64,000 bases of DNA from Cafeteria roenbergensis (Eukaryota; Sar; Bigyra; Bicosoecida; Cafeteriaceae). The DNA lies in contig VLTN01000054.1 in assembly GCA_008330645.1 (NCBI GenBank), positions 124,001 through 188,000 on the forward strand. The letters are read 5' to 3'. The notes below the pieces were generated by a model that ran no database searches, was not told the DNA's origin, and saw only the letters and a list, made by a program, of their open reading frames with translations. Made by a program: the position numbers and the translations under genes. Positions 59,486 to 64,000 of the stretch are shown one piece after another. The stretch's first letter is position 1, and each line of letters starts with the position of its first letter.

Positions 59486-61723
59486 TCAGTCCATCATCTC
59501 GATGTCGTCGTCTGCCGGCGAGACCGCCGCGCTGGCAGCCGCGTGAGCCGGCATGGGACCGGGGGGCGGGGCAGATGCCGCAGGCACCGCGCCGGACAGC
59601 CCAGCAGCGCCGCCTGCACTTGCAGCAGCGCCGCCTGCACTTGCAGCAGCGCCAGCTCCGGTCACCGCGCCTGCGCCTGAACTTGCAGCAGCGCCGCCTG
59701 CACTTGCAGCAGCGCCTGCGCCCGCGCCCGCGCCTGCGCCCGCGCCGCTGTCCCCGTCCCACTTTGCCGCGTCCCTGGCCGGGTCGAGGTGCGCCTTGTC
59801 CCCGCGGATGACGTCACGGAGGCGCTCCTCGCGCGCCGCCCGGAGAAACTCGCTCTCAGGCATGTCCGGGAGCGGCCCCGAGGAGGCCACGGACTCCGCG
59901 GCGCTGGCTGCGTCGGCGGTGCTGGCGCCGCCTGCGCCGGCTCTGCGCCCTGCGGCGGTTTCCAGGAACGCTCTTCGCCCGATCCCAGCGGGCGCCTGCG
60001 AGTAAGCCCGCACGGCCGCCTCGCTGCCGCTGCGGCAGGGCTCGAGCACGTGTTCGGCCTCGACGTCAGCGCCTGCGCGCAGGGTTCCGGGGCCGCTTGT
60101 GGCAGCCGGCGGCTCGCCGTCCGCCGCGCCTGCCAGCGGTGCGACCGCTCCAAGCGGGGCGGGAACAGCGGCGCTCAGCGGGGGGGAGTCCGCGGTCTTG
60201 CTCTCAGTCATGACCCCAGGCCTCGATGTTGGCGTTGGCGCAGCAGCGCCACCGGCACCGGCAGCAGCGCCACCGGCACCGGCAGCAGCGCCACCGGCAC
60301 CGGCAGCAGCACCACCGGCACCGGCAGCAGCGCTCGCTGCCGCTGCTCCCGCCGCCTCGGCGGCCCTGCTGGCCTGAACAAACGCCTCTGCAGGCAGCGG
60401 CGTCGTCTCCCATGGGAGGGCCCCCTCAGGGCCCCTGGCTTCCCGCTCCGCCGCAGTGGCGACTGCGGTAGCTGCCTCGGCTGACTCCAGGTACGCCTCT
60501 GTGCGGGCCTCCGTCTCCCCCGGAGCGGCGTGGCTGCGAACCATGGCCTCGAAGGCCCGAAAATTCCGCTCATCCGCCTCTCGCGCCCGCTGCTTCTGGG
60601 CGGCGATGGTTGCCCGCTCTCGCGCCGCCGCCTCCTTGGAGCCTCCCGCCTTCATCCCGGCCGCCCAAGCCGTCACCCTCTCCCTCTCCTCATCGAACAC
60701 GGGCCTGTCGTCCAGGAAGCGAAGCCCCTCCAGCCTGGAGATGACCGTTTTGCGGTAGTGACGGATCCGCTTCACCACGGGGTTGCCCTGCAGGTACAGC
60801 ACTCGGAGGGATGGCATCGCCGCCAGCACGTCCAGCACCGCGGGGTCGTCGATGATGTTGCCCTTGAGGTCGAGGCAGGCGAGCGCAGGCAAGTCCGCGA
60901 CGGCGCGGATGTCCTCGGCCGTCTCGAGCTGGTTGTTGGCGATGGTGAGCGTCTGCGCGCACGGGACATGCAGCGAGGAAGCCAAAGGTATGTGCATGAG
61001 GGGGGAGGGGGCGGTAGGCGTCGCGGAAGCGGCCGGGTCGACGGGCAAGCGCGCAGCGGCGGGCGGCGCGGTTGCCTTGAAGCGCCGCTCGGCGCCAGGC
61101 TGACCTCGAGCTTGGTGAGCGGGCTCAGCCCCTCGATGCGGTCGATGCAGTTGTCCGACAGGTTCAGCTGGGTCAGGTCGACGAGGTGCTCGAGGTTCTC
61201 GATTCGGGCGATGGCATTTTCGTGCAGCATAAGGGCGCGCAGGGACGTTTGAGCCTCGAGCCCCTCGATTCGCCGCAGCCCATTGGCCTCCAGCCACAGG
61301 ACCTGCGAGCACGAGTTTTCGCAAGCAATTCGCACGTAATACTTGACGGGAGGGGGCGCAGGAGGCGCTCGTGCTCGCAAACGCGCGCCTCGCAGAGCGG
61401 CAACCGACCCGTCAACGCTCGAATCGAATTCCGCCGACGCCGCTGTCCCGGAGGCGAACGCAAAGCACGACCCTCACCTTGAGGCCGGTGTACGGCTCCA
61501 GGTTTTCGATTTTTGCGAAGCCCTGCAGACAAGCGTGGGAAGCAGCGCCCGGGAGGCAGGTTGTCGGTGGTGCGGGAATGCACAGCGCGGAGCCTTTGGG
61601 CGCCGCTGCCCCGCCGCCGGAGCTCACCTTGTGGTGCAGGTACAGCACATCGTTCAGGTATGCCGTGCCGTAGCCCTTGCAGTCTTGGCAGATTTTCTTG
61701 ATCGCGCCCGGGGTCATCTCCAT
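59486..61723 (-). CDS. DNAAF1: Dynein axonemal assembly factor 1 (LRRC50/ODA7), leucine-rich repeat protein
   Basis: Cytoplasmic factor needed to preassemble ciliary dynein arms. Four exons, all phase 0: 61723-61628, 61522-61478, 61302-61105 and 60952-59486, about 601 residues. The spliced N-terminus follows the family closely: IKKICQDCKGYGTAYLNDVLYLHHK, then GFAKIENLEPYTGLK, then VLWLEANGLRRIEGLE, ALMLHENAIARIENLE, NLSDNCIDRIEGL, and in exon 4 NQLETAEDI, LDLKGNIIDDP, VLYLQGNPVVK and RFLDDRPVFDEERERV. The Ala/Gly-rich C-terminal half contains two 21-base repeat arrays and ends IEMMD. The third donor is GTCAGC, weaker than the others (GTGAGC, GTGAGG). It is separated by 115 bases from the divergent ligase IV gene. 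Confidence 0.94.
59602..59720. repeat. 21-base repeat array in the DNAAF1 tail
   Basis: Interrupted copies of a 21-base unit (near CAGCAGCGCCGCCTGCACTTG) coding Ala/Gly/Ser-rich heptads on the minus strand, followed by a CGCGCC-rich run. Confidence 0.8.
60241..60335. repeat. Second 21-base repeat array in DNAAF1
   Basis: Four close copies of a 21-base unit encoding Ala-Ala-Gly-Ala-Gly-Gly-Ala heptads on the minus strand. The unit length matches the array at 59,602-59,720, but the base sequence differs. Confidence 0.85.
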
Positions 61724-61838
61724 GGCTCCCGGCGCACGGTCTCCCCTAAGAGTGCCTCCCAGTGACCGTCCAATTACGGCTGCTCTGCCCGCTAGTCATT
61801 CCCAGTCGCAGCGCAGCTGCCGCTGCGCGGCACTTGGC
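61724..61838. promoter_or_regulatory. Compact bidirectional promoter region
   Basis: 115 bases between the start codons of DNAAF1 (minus) and DNA ligase IV (plus). Both transcription starts must lie here or inside the neighbouring 5' exons. No named motif is recognised. Confidence 0.45.
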
Positions 61839-64000
61839 ATGGCCGCAGCTGCCGCCAGCTCGGCGACCGCCGCAACAGAGTCCCTGGGCACTGAATTCGA
61901 GGATGACTCCCGCCTGCAAAGCTCCGAATTGCGAGCTGCGCTCTCCCGGTTGCCGAGGCGCGAGCGCGGCGAGAGCCTCTGCGCGTTCATGCACCGCCTC
62001 TCTGCGACGCCCTCGTACATGAGGACGCTCGAGGCAGTGACCCACGGCAAGAAAATCGAGGACCTTCCCTTCTCGCGGCTGTGCGATCGGCTCACCAAGT
62101 GCAGCACCGACGCCAGCCTCAGGCCTGGCACTCGGTTTGACGCGCTCGTCCCCAGGGACCTGGCGTACCTGTGGTACACCGGCCAAAGCCTCTTCCCGTT
62201 GTTTCGGCTAATCATGCCCCTGCAGGTGCGGCCGGCGGCAAGGCGATGGTGGCTGCGGGTGCCCGTGCTCCGGGATGCCTCCGCCTCCCTGCCCTGCAAT
62301 GCAATGCTATGTGCCGCCCCCCCCACCACCTCTGGCTTCCCTCGCTGGGTCGCAGGACGTGAACCGGCGGACCTACAACGTGAAGGAGAACCGGATCGCA
62401 AAGCTCTTCGCGGGCGTGCTCAAGGTGCCGACTTCCAGCTTCGGCATGACCCAGTACAAGGCGAGGTCGCAGGTGGGCGAGGCAGCGGGCGACTTCGGGG
62501 CAGCGGCGGAGCGGAGCTTGCAGGGCCGCACCCGCGTGCAGGACCCGCGCCCCGCTGGGAGCCCGGGGCCCACGATTTCGCAAGTCAACGCGATGCTGGA
62601 CCGGCTGGCGGCAGCGGAGGGCGACCTTGCCCAGCGGGCTGTTGTGCTGGAGCTTCTGCAACAGCTCACGCCCCGCGAGCACAAGTGGCTCCTCCGCATC
62701 GTCCTCAAAGACCTCAAGGCGCGCATTCGTCACGAGAGCTTCCTGTCGGAGTTTCACGAGGTGAGCCCTCGCCCCGCGTTCCGCAGCACATTGGCGCTGG
62801 CTTGGCGCGGCTGGCACTCCCTCGTCGCCGGCCAGCCCCCCGGGGCCCCACCTCCCCCGGTGATCCGACCTGGCTGACCCCCCTCCCCCGCGGCGCGCTC
62901 GCACGCGTGGCTTCGGTGGGCTGCCCTGATGCCCCACGCTCGCAGTCTGCTCGGGAGATTTACAACAGCCGCAACGACCTCTCCACCATCTGCTCGGCCG
63001 ACGACTTTCGGAAACCGGCCTCAGAGCACCTCAGCACAGGTATCTTGTTCGGCACAGCGTTCCACCCCATGCTGTGCGGGCGCTTTGACGCCAGCGGGCA
63101 CGTGGTGAGCTCCTCGCGGCCGTGGCAGCGCGGGTGCGCCGACAAGCGGCTGGAAATTGGCGGGGGTGAACCCGCCACAGCGGTCTCGCCTGCTTCCCCA
63201 GCCCACCGCCCGCCCCCGCCCCGCGCGCGCCCCGACTCCTCGTCGCAGGGAATACGCGTCTGCGAGAAAATGGTGACCCCCGCGGGCCGGCCGGCCCCCT
63301 TTGCGATCGAGGACAAGCTCGACGGCGAGCGCTTGCTCGTGCACAAGGACGGCGCCACAATCACGTGCTTCACGCGCCGCACAACGGACTACACGGCCAC
63401 GTACGAGCCTGTACTCCGCGAAGCCATCGTCACCGGGGTCAAGGCGCACCGCGCCATTCTCGACGGCGAGATGCTTGCCTTCGACAGCACGACCGGCGAG
63501 TTCCTCAAGTTCGGGGAGAACCGGACCGTGGCCGAGGAGGAGGCCAGGGGTGCGTCGGGGTCCAAAACGATGGTCAGTCACCGGCGTCTCGCAGGCGCCC
63601 GCTGTTGGCTCTGGCGGGTGCCTCGCTTGCATGGGGAGGGGGGGGGGGGGGGGGGGGGGTGCTCGGCAGTCGGCCCGGGCGTTCTGCCTCCTCCCCCGTG
63701 CCGCCCGCCGCTCGTGACGCTCTCTGCTCCCCGCTGCCGTTCTCGCGACGGACCCCGCATGTGACCCTGCCTGCCTTGTCACAAACTCGCAGTGCTTCGT
63801 GGTGTTCGACATTCTGTGGGTTCAGGGCCCGCAAGTGGGCGTCACACGCGAGGGCGACATCACCCGCCTGGCCCTCTCGGAGCGGCGCAAGCTTCTCGAG
63901 GCCATCATCCCGCCGGCCAGTAGGCGCCGCGGAAAGCTCGTCGTCCTGGACTCCGAGGTGGTGGGTGCGGACCGATCCGACCCCGAGCGTATCGAGGCCG
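61839..64000 (+). CDS. LIG4: DNA ligase IV, 5' part (continues beyond the window)
   Basis: ATP-dependent ligase of non-homologous end joining. Exons are 61839-62225, 62356-62760, 62946-63104, 63249-63572 and 63793 to the edge, all phase 0. The N-terminal DNA-binding domain includes LCAFMHRLSATPSYM, YNVKENRIAKLFAGVLKV and WLLRIVLKDLKARI. The catalytic core has the adenylated Lys in IEDKLDGERLLVHKD, then ILDGEMLAFDSTTGEF and CFVVFDILWVQG. Family order and spacing match ligase IV better than ligase I or III. BRCT repeats, if present, lie outside the window. Intron 4 (63573-63792) has a GTCAGT donor and a 22-base G run at 63,638-63,659. A donor at the more obvious GTGCGT near 63,550 would break the phase, so 63572 was preferred. 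Start ATG 61839 opens an Ala-rich leader. Confidence 0.93.
63638..63659 (+). repeat. 22-base poly-G run in a ligase IV intron
   Basis: An uninterrupted run of 22 G, preceded by GGGGA, within intron 4. It can form G-quadruplexes in DNA and pre-mRNA and is prone to sequencing and replication error, so its exact length is doubtful. Confidence 0.9.

Overview
The window is 64 kb of very GC-rich nuclear DNA from a protist. Spliceosomal introns are short (about 100 to 245 bases) and bounded by GTGAGC-like donors and CGCAG-type acceptors. Genes are tightly packed on both strands, and many proteins carry long Ala/Gly/Pro/Ser-rich insertions. A mitochondrial-type triosephosphate isomerase-GAPDH fusion is the best lineage marker: that fusion is typical of stramenopiles and some relatives. 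Two axonemal dynein genes (DNAL1-like and DNAAF1-like) show that the organism builds motile cilia. No plastid gene is visible. A heterotrophic, GC-rich flagellate of the stramenopile or a neighbouring group (for example a bicosoecid) fits best, but this is inference. I see no convincing tRNA, rRNA, CRISPR, transposon, retroelement or viral remnant.

Layout, left to right. TPI-GAPDH (-, 93-2504). Membrane hybrid histidine kinase (+, about 3295-7985). A giant single-exon reading frame joining an AKAP17A-like RNA-binding region to a split fasciclin domain (-, 8250-18167). Axonemal dynein light chain DNAL1 (+, 18534-19419). An unrecognised gene (-, about 19609-21238). A putatively secreted ankyrin protein (+, 21920-24613), running directly into a cadherin/IPT-TIG/multi-membrane-span protein (+, 24588-33590). 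A Ran-binding-domain protein (+, 34514-35779). C-5 sterol desaturase (-, 36046-37249). DNA polymerase theta (-, 37638-45941), divergent from a formamidopyrimidine-DNA glycosylase (+, 46370-47978). An EGF-plus-seven-span membrane protein (-, 48296-49539). A TBC Rab-GAP-like protein (-, 49852-53595). A PH/ankyrin/FYVE/SNARE-like protein (-, 54672-57992), divergent from a PRXL2/prostamide-synthase-like thioredoxin-fold protein (+, 58188-59281). DNAAF1 (-, 59486-61723), divergent from DNA ligase IV (+, 61839 to beyond the right edge).

Themes. DNA repair is well represented: theta-mediated end joining, base excision, and non-homologous end joining. Ciliary motility, phosphoinositide/Rab membrane traffic, surface adhesion and two-component signalling are also present. 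I worked out exon structures by joining frames at GT/AG sites with matching phase and family continuity; confidence is high for the small conserved genes. The most unusual items are catalytic or binding domains interrupted by long disordered inserts (FAS1, the kinase ATPase domain, the Ran-binding domain), the FYVE-SNARE combination, and the cadherin-TIG surface protein.
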